A stretch of DNA of 64,000 nucleotides from Acidovorax sp. 107 (GTDB lineage: Bacteria > Pseudomonadota > Gammaproteobacteria > Burkholderiales > Burkholderiaceae_C). Below the pieces are notes generated by a model. It saw nothing but the letters and a program-made list of their open reading frames with translations, was not told where the DNA came from and ran no database searches. The stretch is from positions 498,501-562,500 of the forward strand of contig NZ_QBTZ01000001.1 in assembly GCF_003058055.1 (NCBI RefSeq). Reading direction: 5' to 3'. The translations under genes were made by a program, and so were the position numbers. Numbering within the stretch: the stretch's first letter is position 1; each line of letters starts with the position of its first letter. This document shows, piece after piece, positions 35,178-43,597 of the stretch.

Positions 35178-35680
35178 GGGGCGGGCGCTCCCTGTTCGCG
35201 CCGCACCAGCTCTTCCACCGCCAGATCGCGCAGGGAGCCGAGGATGGCCAGATCGATGTCGTCCAGGGTGCGCGGTTTGTTGTCGATCAGGCACAGCGTG
35301 CCCACGTTGTGCCCATTGGGCAGCTTGAGCGGAGCGCCTGCATAGAACTGGATGTGAGGTTCACCCGTCACCAGCGGGTTGCCGATGAAGCGCTCGTCCT
35401 GGTTCACATCGGGCACCACCATGATGTCGTCCTGCAGGATGGCGTGGCCGCAGAACGAGATGCCGCGTGCTGTCTCGCACTGGTCCATGCCCACCCGCGA
35501 CTTGAACCACTGGCGGTCGTCGTCGATCAGTGAGAGCAGCGCCGTGGGCACATCAAACTCTTGTGCGGCAAACGCGGTCAGGCGGTCGAACCGCTCCTCG
35601 GGCGGTGTGTCCAGAATCAGCAACTGGCGCAGGGCCTGCAGGCGGTCGGGCTCGTCGGCGGGGCGGGGTGGTTCTTGCAT
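35174..35680 (-). CDS. GAF-domain protein
   Basis: 168 residues from the ATG at 35680 (MQEPPRPADE); an in-frame ATG at 35716 is also open. It is a single GAF domain: 'RLTAFAAQEFDVPTALLSLIDDDRQWFKSRVGM', 'TARGISFCGHAILQDDIMVVPDV', 'IQFYAGAPLKLPNGHNVGTLCLIDNKPR'. The 'CETARGISFCGHAI' pattern is common in stand-alone GAF proteins linked to cyclase/kinase networks. The ligand is unknown. It is encoded with, and probably co-translated with, a degenerate receiver. Confidence 0.88.
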   Translation of the reverse strand: MQEPPRPADEPDRLQALRQLLILDTPPEERFDRLTAFAAQEFDVPTALLSLIDDDRQWFKSRVGMDQCETARGISFCGHAILQDDIMVVPDVNQDERFIGNPLVTGEPHIQFYAGAPLKLPNGHNVGTLCLIDNKPRTLDDIDLAILGSLRDLAVEELVRREQGAPAP

Positions 35681-35787
35681 GGTGGCGGCCCGGGTGGGTG
35701 GTGCGGCAAAGCGCACCGATTATCGGCCGGTGCCGTTTGATTTGCACGGCGACGGGTCATCGATGTCCGTCTCGTGTGCGTGACCGA

Positions 35788-36783
35788 TCAATGGCTGCGC
35801 GCGCTGCCCAGCGACGGCGTGCCGCCGCGCCCGAACTGGTGCCAGGCCCGGCGCAGCTGCGTGTCAGAGCTGAAGCCCGCCATCAGCGCGGCCTGCGTCA
35901 CGTTCTGGCCCGAGCGCAGCGCGGCCTCGGCCGTGGCCAGGCGAATGCGGCGCAGGTACTGCAGCGGGGCGATGCCCGCATGTTCCAGAAACAGCCGCGT
36001 CAGGTGCCGTGGCGAGGTGTGTGCCACCTCGGCCATCTGCGGCACGCTCCAGTCGGCCTGGGGCTGCTGGCCCACGGCGTCCTGCACGCGGTGCAGGGCC
36101 GGGTGCAGGTGGTTGCGGTGGTGCAAGAACGGCGAAAACTCGGGGTCGTTGGGCCCGCGGCGCAGCGCCACCACCATGGCCTGCGCTACCTGCGCTGCCA
36201 GCGCAGGGCCGCAGGTGTCCGAGATGCGGTGCAGCAGCAGGTCGATGCCGGTGGTCACACCCGCGCTGCTGTACACCGCGCCATCGGCCACAAACACACG
36301 GTTGGCCACCACGTCGCAGCGCGGGTCCACGGCGGCCAGCTCGTCCAGGTGCTGGTGGTGCGTGGTGGCGCGGCGCCCTGTCAGCAGGCCGGCGTGGGCG
36401 GCCAGCACCGAGCCCGCGCACACGGTGACCAGATCCAGCTGCCCGGCCACGGGCCGCAGGCCGCGCAGCCAGTGCAGCAGCGCGCGGGCCGCATCGCTCT
36501 CCACGTCAATGTGTTGGCCGGCCAGTCCCACCAGCACTACCCAGGCGGGCGTGGGCAGGGTGGTAGGCAGCGGCTCCAGCCCTGTCAGCACGGCGCCCAC
36601 CGAAGTCATGGATTGCGGGGTGGGGCTCACGAAATGCTGCACAAACCGCTCGGGCTGGCCCCGGCCTACCAAGGCCTGGTTGGCGATGCGCAGTGCTTCG
36701 GCCGGGCCGGCCCAGTCCAGCACCAGGCTACCCGGCAGCAGGGCGAAATAGACGTGGATGGAGGAGGAGGTCGGGTTCTGCAT
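35788..36783 (-). CDS. GlxA family transcriptional regulator (DJ-1/PfpI plus AraC)
   Basis: 331 residues. The N-terminal 200 residues form a DJ-1/PfpI-like domain (VTVCAGSVLAAHAGLLTG has the 'nucleophile elbow' Cys). The C-terminal 100 residues are an AraC/XylS double helix-turn-helix with 'WSVPQMAEVAHTSPRHLTRLFLEHAGIAPLQYLRRIRLATAEAAL'. GlxA-type regulators respond to small nitrogen metabolites such as arginine, choline or glycine betaine. It lies downstream of, and in the same direction as, the DJ-1 and isochorismatase genes, so it may control them. Confidence 0.92.
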   Translation of the reverse strand: MQNPTSSSIHVYFALLPGSLVLDWAGPAEALRIANQALVGRGQPERFVQHFVSPTPQSMTSVGAVLTGLEPLPTTLPTPAWVVLVGLAGQHIDVESDAARALLHWLRGLRPVAGQLDLVTVCAGSVLAAHAGLLTGRRATTHHQHLDELAAVDPRCDVVANRVFVADGAVYSSAGVTTGIDLLLHRISDTCGPALAAQVAQAMVVALRRGPNDPEFSPFLHHRNHLHPALHRVQDAVGQQPQADWSVPQMAEVAHTSPRHLTRLFLEHAGIAPLQYLRRIRLATAEAALRSGQNVTQAALMAGFSSDTQLRRAWHQFGRGGTPSLGSARSH

Positions 36784-36810
36784 CGATGGCGTTGATTGGC
36801 TAAAAGCGTG

Positions 36811-37488
36811 TCATGGCTGAGGGTTCCAGGGCGTGTCCATCTGGCGGGCCGTGCGCTCGGACAGCGCCGCGCCCAGCAGCCGGGTGACCATATGCAGGCT
36901 CATGTCGATGCCCGCGCTGATGCCGGCCGATGTGACCAGCGCACCCCGGTCCACCCAGCGCACATTCTCCCGCACGTTGAGCGCGGGGTACTGCGTGCGC
37001 AGGTCCGCAATATCCTCCCAGTGCGTGGTGGCCGGGCCTTCGGTCAGCACACCGGCTGCGGCCAGGATGAAGGCCCCCGTGCACACCGAGGCCGTGATCT
37101 GCGCGGCCCCAGCAGCCTGGACCACCCAGGCGCGGGTGGCGGGGCAGGCGGCAGCGGCATCGACCACGCCGCCGGGCACGATGAGCACGTCGGGCACGGT
37201 GGCGCAGGCAAAGTCCGCATCGGGCAACACGCGCAGGCCCGCGCGGGCGCGCACCGGGGCCATGCTGCGGGCTACGCACTGCACCACAAACGGTGCGGCA
37301 GCCTCCGGGTGCTGCCGCTGGTGCATGCGGCTGGCGGTGGTGAAGACCTCGTAGGGCCCGCCCAGGTCCAGGGCCTCCACGTCGTCGAACACCAGGATCG
37401 CGACCTGCAACGGCTGCGTGCTCACTGGTGCACCTTCGGCTTCGCCTGCGGTGCGAGCTTGCTTGGGGCGGCCCGGCGCGGCGCTCAT
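36811..37488 (-). CDS. DJ-1/PfpI family protein (isonitrile hydratase-like)
   Basis: 225 residues from the ATG at 37488, which overlaps the isochorismatase stop (ATGA); a GTG at 37425 (V-S-T-Q-P-L-Q) is where the domain begins and is an alternative start. The conserved Cys is in ITASVCTGAFILAAAG (Cys136), with 'ATTHWED' and 'TSAGISAGIDMSLHM' after it, as in isonitrile hydratase (InhA). The family includes amidase, chaperone and glyoxalase activities. It has no AraC domain, unlike the neighbour at 35788. An enzyme acting on a small nitrogen-containing molecule is the best guess. Confidence 0.88.
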   Translation of the reverse strand: MSAAPGRPKQARTAGEAEGAPVSTQPLQVAILVFDDVEALDLGGPYEVFTTASRMHQRQHPEAAAPFVVQCVARSMAPVRARAGLRVLPDADFACATVPDVLIVPGGVVDAAAACPATRAWVVQAAGAAQITASVCTGAFILAAAGVLTEGPATTHWEDIADLRTQYPALNVRENVRWVDRGALVTSAGISAGIDMSLHMVTRLLGAALSERTARQMDTPWNPQP

Positions 37489-38045
37489 GCGGCTGCCCGG
37501 TCCAGAGCCTGCTGCACGGTGCACAGCGTTGCAAAGCGGCCCTGCAGCACGGTGGCGGTGCGGGTCTTGATGTCGGCTGCGGCCAGCACCTGGCCGTCGG
37601 GCTGCACCATGTCCCAGGTCAGGGTGGCATCGGTCACGTAGTCCACATTCCAGCCCAGGTCCGAGGCGTGGCGCGTGGTGGTTTCGCAGCACTGTTCAGT
37701 GCGAATGCCGCTGATGATGAGGCGCTGGATGCCATGGCGCGTGAGCCACACATCGAGGCCCGTGCCCACCAGTGCGCTGTGGCGCGACTTGGTGAAGGTG
37801 GCCGCCGCCTCAAAAGGCGCCAGACCGTCAAGCGCGCGCACCTGGCCCGAGGCCTGCGAGAACGGGTTCTCGGTGACCTCCGGGCCTTCGCTATGGAACA
37901 CGCGCAGCACCGGGATGCCCCGCGCCACACTCCCGTCGATCAGCGCGTTCTGCGCCTGCAGGTAGGCGGGCAGGTCGTGTTCGGTGAAAAAAGGGCGGTG
38001 GCGGAACGATTCCTGGACATCGATCACTATCAGACAGGTTTTCAT
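37485..38045 (-). CDS. Isochorismatase-family cysteine hydrolase
   Basis: 186 residues. The catalytic triad of the family is intact: Asp9 (LIVIDVQ), Lys86 (TFTKSRHSAL) and Cys119 (SGIRTEQCCETT). The family hydrolyses vinyl ethers, nicotinamide and other amides or carbamates. A nicotinamidase, N-carbamoyl amidase or isochorismatase role cannot be told apart without structure. It is the first gene of a coupled set: isochorismatase, DJ-1-like, GlxA-type regulator. The grouping suggests catabolism or detoxification of an amide- or nitrile-type compound. Confidence 0.9.
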   Translation of the reverse strand: MKTCLIVIDVQESFRHRPFFTEHDLPAYLQAQNALIDGSVARGIPVLRVFHSEGPEVTENPFSQASGQVRALDGLAPFEAAATFTKSRHSALVGTGLDVWLTRHGIQRLIISGIRTEQCCETTTRHASDLGWNVDYVTDATLTWDMVQPDGQVLAAADIKTRTATVLQGRFATLCTVQQALDRAAA

Positions 38046-38366
38046 GATGCGCTTTCAAAGGAAGTGGTTGGGATGTGCCTATGTTCGTTGTTCAAAGGCG
38101 CGAGGTCCGAACCGACGGAGACAGGATTCGATCAATTTAAGCCATCATCATTTTGCGGGTGGACAGACCTGGCTGTGCGTGCAGGCGCCTTTCATGCGCT
38201 GGGGATGCCATACCAGGAGGTTTTGAGGCCAAATCGTTGGTAGGCGCCCGTGAATCATGCTTCTATAGCTATTAAAAAAGTAGCGACATCTATTCCAGGC
38301 AGGAAGCTGTTAAGGTGACTAGGGTTTTCCCTGTGTTTTCGACATCGCCTGCAAGACCACCTGCCT
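38046..38366. other. Intergenic region between divergent genes
   Basis: 321 bp separating the leftward isochorismatase operon from the rightward esterase gene. No convincing ORF is present. It contains a degenerate copy of the short repeat (38261-38310), and should hold the promoters of both genes. AT content is higher than in the neighbours. Confidence 0.5.
38261..38310. repeat. Short interspersed repeat, copy 6 (degenerate)
   Basis: GCTTCTATAGCTATTAAAAAAGTAGCG...ATTCCAGGC keeps only the ATAGCT...AGCG blocks. It is the most diverged copy and could be chance similarity. Confidence 0.4.
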
Positions 38367-39476
38367 ATGCCCCGCCGCTCCCGCCTGTTCTCGCTGTCGT
38401 CCCTGGCGCGGGCCTACCAGCGCAATCTCAAGGCTTTCGCGCGGGTTGCGCGGGCCACCACCCAGCCGGTGCGGGCCAAGGCGGCGTCCAAGCTGCGGGC
38501 GGCGCCGCGCAAGGTGGCGGTGGCCAAAGGGCCCTCCACGGCCCGTGCGCCGCGCTCGGCCGGCAAGCCGGTGCCGGTGCGGGGCGAGTGGATCTCCGGC
38601 GTTGCGCCCGGCCCGGCGGGGGCGCGGCGGTTTCATGCGTATGTGTCCACCGGGCTGGCCCTGCGTCCGGGCGAAAAGCTGCCGCTGCTGGTCATGCTGC
38701 ACGGCTGCGGCCAGACGGGGCGGGACATTGCCGCCGTGTCGCGCATGAACCGGCTGGCGGCGCGCCATCGGTTCGTGGTGCTGTATCCCGAGCAGGAGCG
38801 CGTGGCCAACGCCCAGGGCTGCTGGAACTGGTTTGAACGCCGCAATGGCCGCGCCGAGGCCGAAGCCGCCACGCTGCTGGCCGCCGTGGACAAGGTGGCG
38901 CGCCGCCTGCCGGTGGACCCTGCGCGGGTGGCGGTGGCCGGGCTGTCGGCAGGCGCCAGCATGGCAGTGCTGATGGCGGCGCTGTTCCCTAACCGGTTCT
39001 GCGCCGTGGCCATGCATTCCGGCGTGGCGCCCGGCACGGCCGAATCGGCTGCCACCGCCCTGGCCGCCATGCATGGCCGCCGCGAAGCCCATCTGCCCGA
39101 CCTCCCTGCGGCTACCGCTGCAGCCACCCCGGTGCTACCCGTTGGCGCCCCTGCGGCCTTGCCCCCTCTGTTGATCCTGCATGGCGATGCCGATGGTGTG
39201 GTGTCGGTGCGCAATGCTGCAGCCACCGCTCAGTTGTGGGCCGATGCGCTGGGCGCGCGGGCGGGTGCCATCCGCACCTTGCAGCGGGGCCAGCGCTACC
39301 CCATGCGGGTGACCGAATTCAAGGCCCGCGGGCGCACCATGGTCGCCCTGCGCGAAGTGGTCGGGCTGGCCCATGCCTGGAGCGGCGGCACCGCCCAGTT
39401 GCCCTACAGCGACCCGGCCGGTCCGGATGCGTCGGCGCTCATCTGGGCCTTTGTGGCCCGGCAATTCGGAAAATAG
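38367..39476 (+). CDS. PHB depolymerase-family alpha/beta hydrolase (esterase)
   Basis: 369 residues. After a basic N-terminus of about 75 residues, an esterase domain of the PHB depolymerase type follows: 'LPLLVMLHGCGQTGRDIAAVSRMNRLAARHRF' (oxyanion), the nucleophile in AGLSAGASMA (about residue 193), Asp in LHGDADGVVS (about 273) and His in GLAHAWSGG (about 335). No classical signal peptide is evident; the Ala/Arg/Lys-rich N-terminus could be phasin-like or PHB-granule directed. It may act on PHB oligomers or on other esters. It is a single gene. Confidence 0.9.
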   Translation: MPRRSRLFSLSSLARAYQRNLKAFARVARATTQPVRAKAASKLRAAPRKVAVAKGPSTARAPRSAGKPVPVRGEWISGVAPGPAGARRFHAYVSTGLALRPGEKLPLLVMLHGCGQTGRDIAAVSRMNRLAARHRFVVLYPEQERVANAQGCWNWFERRNGRAEAEAATLLAAVDKVARRLPVDPARVAVAGLSAGASMAVLMAALFPNRFCAVAMHSGVAPGTAESAATALAAMHGRREAHLPDLPAATAAATPVLPVGAPAALPPLLILHGDADGVVSVRNAAATAQLWADALGARAGAIRTLQRGQRYPMRVTEFKARGRTMVALREVVGLAHAWSGGTAQLPYSDPAGPDASALIWAFVARQFGK

Positions 39477-39540
39477 CCAAGAAAATGGCCGCAAGCGCTC
39501 GTGCATATTGCGCTAGCTGCTATCAAAAGATGACTGAAAA
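39475..39540. repeat. Short interspersed repeat, copy 7 (inverted)
   Basis: In reverse orientation: TTTTGATAGCAGCTAGCGCAATATGCACGAGCGCTTGCGGCCATTTT. It is nearly identical in order to copy 9 at 62083. It directly follows the esterase stop, where its hairpin (GCAAGCGC ... GCGC) can act as a terminator. Confidence 0.75.
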
Positions 39541-39581
39541 AGCCATGGGGTGCCTCCTGGGCAGGGGGCGCAACCTCGGGG

Positions 39582-40688
39582 TCACACCAGCCGAGCGGCC
39601 ACCAGTTCCTTCTTGAGGTAGGCGTAGAACAGCGGCGCCGCCACCAGCCCCGCAGGGCCAAACACGGCCTCGGCTACGAACATGACGGACAGCAGCTCCC
39701 ACACACCCATCTGGGTGCGGCGGCCCACCACCTTGGCGTTGATCACATATTCGGCCTTGTGGATCAGGATCAGGAAGCCCAGGCAGGCGGCGGCCGCGAG
39801 CGGCGACACCGACAGCCCCACGATGGTGATCACCACGTTGCACACCAGGTTGCCCACGATGGGCACCAGCCCGGCCACGAAGGTGAAGGTGATCAGCACC
39901 GGCGTGTAGGGCAGCTGCAGCCCCCAGATCGGCAGCACAAACAGCAGAAACAGGGCGGTGAGCAGGGTGTTGAAGGCCGCGATCCAGAACTGCGCCGCCA
40001 CGATCTGGCGGAACGCCTCGCCGAACAGCGTGATGCGCAGCTTGAGCTGCTGGGCCAGCGGGCCGCGCGCCAGCACCGGCGGACGCACCGCAGCCAGCGC
40101 GCCAATGAGCAGGCCCACGTAGGCAAACAGCACACCGGCCAGCCACGCCCGCCCTGCCATGGCCAGCGCACCGGCCTTGGCGCCCAGGTAGCTGGCAATG
40201 ATGCGCTGGATGTCCGCCACGCCCTCGGGCAGGTGGGCGGCCATGTCGGCGGGCAGCTTCAGGCGCAGCTCCAGCACCGTGCGGGCCATGTAGGTGAGCA
40301 GTTCCTGGTACTGCTGCGGTGCGCTAACGAGATAGCCGCGCGAATGCGTGAAGCCCACCGCCAGCAGTGCCAGCGGCAGCAGCATCACCAGGCCAGCCGC
40401 CGTGACCTGCGCCACGCGCAGGTGGGTGGCGGACGGCGTGACCTGGCGCTGAACGCGGCCCAGCCCTGCGGCAAACCAGCCCGTGAGCGCGCGGGTCAGC
40501 AAAAAGCCCAGGCACACGCACAGCAGCCCGGGCAGCAGGCCGCGCCACATCACCAGCAGCAGCGCAGCGGCCACCAGCAAGTAGCTGGCCACCACGATGC
40601 TCTGGCTCAGGGCGCGCGGCGGCAGGGTGGTGGGCGTGGGCTCAGTCTGCGCTGAGTGGGCGGGTGCCGGAGCGGGGCGCTGCGCCAT
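39582..40688 (-). CDS. AI-2E family transporter (PerM/YdgG-like)
   Basis: 368 residues with about eight hydrophobic segments. Family features: 'LFLLFVLPIWGLQLPYTPVLITFTFVAGLVPIVGNLVCNVVI', and 'VGRRTQMGVWELLSVMFVAEAVFGPAGLVAAPLFYAYLKKEL' near the C-terminus, which match the conserved ends of the AI-2E transporter family. Members export signals, Na+/H+ or other substrates; the name reflects E. coli TqsA, so the substrate is open. It lies 33 bp downstream of purM in the same direction, the usual Burkholderiales arrangement. Confidence 0.92.
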   Translation of the reverse strand: MAQRPAPAPAHSAQTEPTPTTLPPRALSQSIVVASYLLVAAALLLVMWRGLLPGLLCVCLGFLLTRALTGWFAAGLGRVQRQVTPSATHLRVAQVTAAGLVMLLPLALLAVGFTHSRGYLVSAPQQYQELLTYMARTVLELRLKLPADMAAHLPEGVADIQRIIASYLGAKAGALAMAGRAWLAGVLFAYVGLLIGALAAVRPPVLARGPLAQQLKLRITLFGEAFRQIVAAQFWIAAFNTLLTALFLLFVLPIWGLQLPYTPVLITFTFVAGLVPIVGNLVCNVVITIVGLSVSPLAAAACLGFLILIHKAEYVINAKVVGRRTQMGVWELLSVMFVAEAVFGPAGLVAAPLFYAYLKKELVAARLV

Positions 40689-40721
40689 GCGCGGTAAGGG
40701 GGCAGTGTTCCAGGTCGGGTA

Positions 40722-41771
40722 TCAGGCCACCACCACGGAGGCGCCTTCGCCACGCGCGGCGATCGTGCCAATCGCATACACCTGCTCGCCCGCAGCGCGC
40801 AGCGTGGCGGCCGTGGCTTCGGCGTTGGCCGCATCCACCACCACCACCATGCCGATGCCGTTGTTGAAGGTGCGGTTCATCTCGATGTCGTCGATGCCGG
40901 CGGTCTTTTGCAGCCAGGCGAACAGCTCTGTCTGGGGCCAGCTGCCCTTCTTGAGGTGGGCGGCGGTGCCCTCGGGCAACACGCGGGGGATGTTCTCCAG
41001 CAGGCCGCCGCCAGTGATGTGGGCCAGGGCCTTGATGGGGTGAGCAGCCAGCGCGGCCAGCACGTTTTTCACGTACAGACGGGTGGGTTCCATGATGGCC
41101 TGCTTGAAGGGCTTGCCGTCCAGCGTGGCGGGCACGGCGCCCTGGCTTTCAGCGCGGTCAATGCACTTGCGCACCAGCGAGAAGCCGTTGGAGTGCACGC
41201 CGTGGCTGGCCAGGCCCAGCACTACGTCGCCAGGGGCCACGTCCTTGCCGGTCAGGATCTTGGATTTTTCGACCGCGCCCACGGCAAAGCCGGCCAGGTC
41301 GTATTCACCCGCCGGGTACATGCCGGGCATTTCGGCGGTTTCGCCACCGATCAGGGCGCAGCCCGAGAGCTCGCAGCCCTTGGCAATGCCGCCGACCACG
41401 GCGGCGGCCGTGTCCACGTCGAGCTTGCCGCAGGCGAAGTAGTCCAGGAAGAACAGGGGCTCGGCGCCCTGCACCAGCACATCGTTCACGCTCATGGCCA
41501 CCAGGTCGATGCCCACGGTGTCGTGCATGTTCCATTCAAACGCCAGCTTGAGCTTGGTGCCCACGCCATCGGTGCCGGAGACCAGCACGGGCTCCTGGTA
41601 GCGCTTGGGCACCTCAAACAGCGCGCCAAAGCCGCCGATGCCCGCCAGCACACCTTCGCGCATGGTCTTCTTGGCCAGCGGCTTGATGCGCTCGACCAGG
41701 GCGTCGCCCGCGTCGATGTCAACGCCGGCGTCTTTGTAGGAGATGGGGGTGGAGGGGGCAGAAGAGCTCAT
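40722..41771 (-). CDS. purM: Phosphoribosylformylglycinamidine cyclo-ligase
   Basis: 349 residues, the standard length. It closes the imidazole ring of AIR in purine synthesis, using ATP. Motifs include '[21 protein letters not shown]', '[10 protein letters not shown]', '[17 protein letters not shown]', '[30 protein letters not shown]' and '[16 protein letters not shown]'. All belong to the PurM ATP- and dimer-interface core. It is cytoplasmic. It is the upstream partner of the AI-2E transporter gene on the minus strand; a structured repetitive element lies in its upstream gap. Confidence 0.98.
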   Translation of the reverse strand: MSSSAPSTPISYKDAGVDIDAGDALVERIKPLAKKTMREGVLAGIGGFGALFEVPKRYQEPVLVSGTDGVGTKLKLAFEWNMHDTVGIDLVAMSVNDVLVQGAEPLFFLDYFACGKLDVDTAAAVVGGIAKGCELSGCALIGGETAEMPGMYPAGEYDLAGFAVGAVEKSKILTGKDVAPGDVVLGLASHGVHSNGFSLVRKCIDRAESQGAVPATLDGKPFKQAIMEPTRLYVKNVLAALAAHPIKALAHITGGGLLENIPRVLPEGTAAHLKKGSWPQTELFAWLQKTAGIDDIEMNRTFNNGIGMVVVVDAANAEATAATLRAAGEQVYAIGTIAARGEGASVVVA

Positions 41772-41850
41772 GGATGGTGTGGTGCTGGTAGGCCCGCCGG
41801 GCGGGCTGGAATCCGGGGATTTTAAGGGGCACGCCTCGGCGCCCCGGCAC

Positions 41851-42121
41851 AGAGCCTGTTCAAGGTCTTTTTGGAGATCGCATTGGAGTGCAATCGGGAT
41901 GAGTGGATGCTTCGGATGCGCCGCATGGGCTCATGCCCATGCAAGCAGCCGGGGCGTCCAATCGCCCGATTTCACTCCAACCCTTCGGGCAAGTGCCTTG
42001 CCGGGCGGTTTGCGGCGTTGCGGCACTTGCCAATAGCACAGGCTATTGGCTGCGCCCCGCGCCTTGCACCCCATCCCGGCAAGGTACTTGTGCGACTCCA
42101 AAAAGACCTTGAACAGGCTCT
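41851..42121. mobile_element. 271-bp MITE-like element with nested palindromes
   Basis: The ends are inverted repeats: AGAGCCTGTTCAAGGTCTTT at 41851 is matched by its reverse complement ending at 42121. The arms extend to 32 and 31 bp with one extra base. Inside are two arms. Arm A (41883-41980) has a 16-bp stem, TTGGAGTGCAATCGGG, and an inner hairpin GCATGGGC-TCAT-GCCCATGC (41923-41942). Arm B (41990-42090) has a 16-bp stem, CAAGTGCCTTGCCGGG, with an inner GCCAATAGC-ACAG-GCTATTGGC hairpin (42029-42050). No ORF or target duplication is clear. The right end touches the stop codon of the MFS gene. Confidence 0.75.
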
Positions 42122-43338
42122 TACCCCTGTGTGGCAGGGGGCTTTGGGGTGCGACCGTGCCAGGTAGATTGCACCAGCACGCCGGCCAGCGCCAGCGTGG
42201 CAAACAGCATTCCGGCGCCAAACGCGGCGCTGGCGCCCAGCCGGTCCCACAGCAGGCCCGCCAGGCCGCTGGCCACCAGCAGCGCCACACCGCTGACCAG
42301 GTTGAACATGCCAAACGCCGTGCCCCGTAGGTCGGCCGGTGCGGTGTCGGCCACCATCGTGGCCAGCAGCCCCTGCGTCATGGCCATGTGCAGGCCCCAC
42401 AGCGCAATGCCCAGCCAGGCAACGGCGCCCCGGTCGCTGAAGGCCAGCAGCGCATCGGCCGCAATCAGCACCACTAGCCCCCAGGCCAGCAGCGTGGTGT
42501 GGCGGGTGCTGTCTGCCAGTTTGCCCAGCGGATAGGCACCCAGCGCAAACACCACGTTCATCAGCACCAGCACCAGGGGCGTCCAGGCCAGGGACAGGCC
42601 GCCCTGCTGCACGCGCAGCACCAGAAACGCCTCGCTAAAGCGGGCCAGCGTGAACACGGCGCCCAAGGCCACCACCCCCCAGTAGGCGCCACCCAGGCGT
42701 CGCAGGTTCTCGCGGCGGATGGGGTTGGTGCGCACGGCGCAGGCGGTGCGTTCGGGCTCTTGCACGCCCACCAGCAGCAGGGCCACACACAGGGCGGCCG
42801 GAATCACCGCCACCCAGAACACGGCGCGGAAGTCATTGGCCCACAGCAGCATCAGCCCCATGGCGAGCAAGGGGCCCAGAAACGCGCCCACGGTGTCCAG
42901 CGACTGCCGCAGCCCGAACGCCGCGCCCCGCATGCCGGGCGGCGCCAGGTCGGCCACCAGCGCATCGCGCGGCGCGCCGCGGATGCCCTTGCCCACGCGG
43001 TCGATGAGGCGCGCCGTGACCACCAGGCCCACGGTGGGCGCGATGGCAAACAGCGGCTTGGACAGCGCCCCGAGCCCGTAGCCCAGCACCGCCAGCGGCT
43101 TGCGCCGCCCCCACCAGTCGCTCAGTACGCCCGAGAAAACTTTCAGAACCAGCGCCGTGGCCTCGGCTGCGCCCTCGATGAGGCCCACGGCCAGCATGCT
43201 GACCCCCAGCGAGGTGACCAGGAACACGGGCAGCAGGCTGTGGATCATCTCGGACGACACGTCCATCAGCAGACTGACGAAGCCCAGCGCCCAGATGCTC
43301 GCGGGCAGACGCTTGGCGGGGGAGGCAGGAGCTGTCAT
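42121..43338 (-). CDS. Major facilitator superfamily transporter
   Basis: 405 residues with 12 transmembrane segments. The N-terminus (FVSLLMDVSSEMIHSLLPVFL) and the loop 'VLSDWWGRRKPLAVLGYG' (motif A) match a distinct MFS group often annotated as YajR-like or 'MFS_1'. 'RLIDRVGKGIRGAPRDALVADLAP' is highly conserved in that group. The substrate is unknown. The stop codon TAA at 42121 lies at the very end of the inverted-repeat element, so the element inserted next to, or formed, the 3' end of the gene. It is oriented toward purM. Confidence 0.92.
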   Translation of the reverse strand: MTAPASPAKRLPASIWALGFVSLLMDVSSEMIHSLLPVFLVTSLGVSMLAVGLIEGAAEATALVLKVFSGVLSDWWGRRKPLAVLGYGLGALSKPLFAIAPTVGLVVTARLIDRVGKGIRGAPRDALVADLAPPGMRGAAFGLRQSLDTVGAFLGPLLAMGLMLLWANDFRAVFWVAVIPAALCVALLLVGVQEPERTACAVRTNPIRRENLRRLGGAYWGVVALGAVFTLARFSEAFLVLRVQQGGLSLAWTPLVLVLMNVVFALGAYPLGKLADSTRHTTLLAWGLVVLIAADALLAFSDRGAVAWLGIALWGLHMAMTQGLLATMVADTAPADLRGTAFGMFNLVSGVALLVASGLAGLLWDRLGASAAFGAGMLFATLALAGVLVQSTWHGRTPKPPATQG

Positions 43339-43597
43339 GGTGCAAGGCAGGCGAGGGTGAGGCCGAGCGGCGGCTGGCAGCAGACTAAAATCGCGGCCAT
43401 TGTCGCCCAGCCCCTGCCAGGGAGCCGGTCGGTGACCACGCGCCGTACGCCACTTTGTCGCCGCGCCTGGCCGGAGTCATCGACGGCCCGGTGCCTTCCC
43501 ACCCACTTGTGATGCCGCTGCTGACCCTCTTCCTGACCGCCGCTTCCGCACCTTCCGCCACGGTTCAGCCTGCGCTGTGCGGGTGCCGCGCATGACG

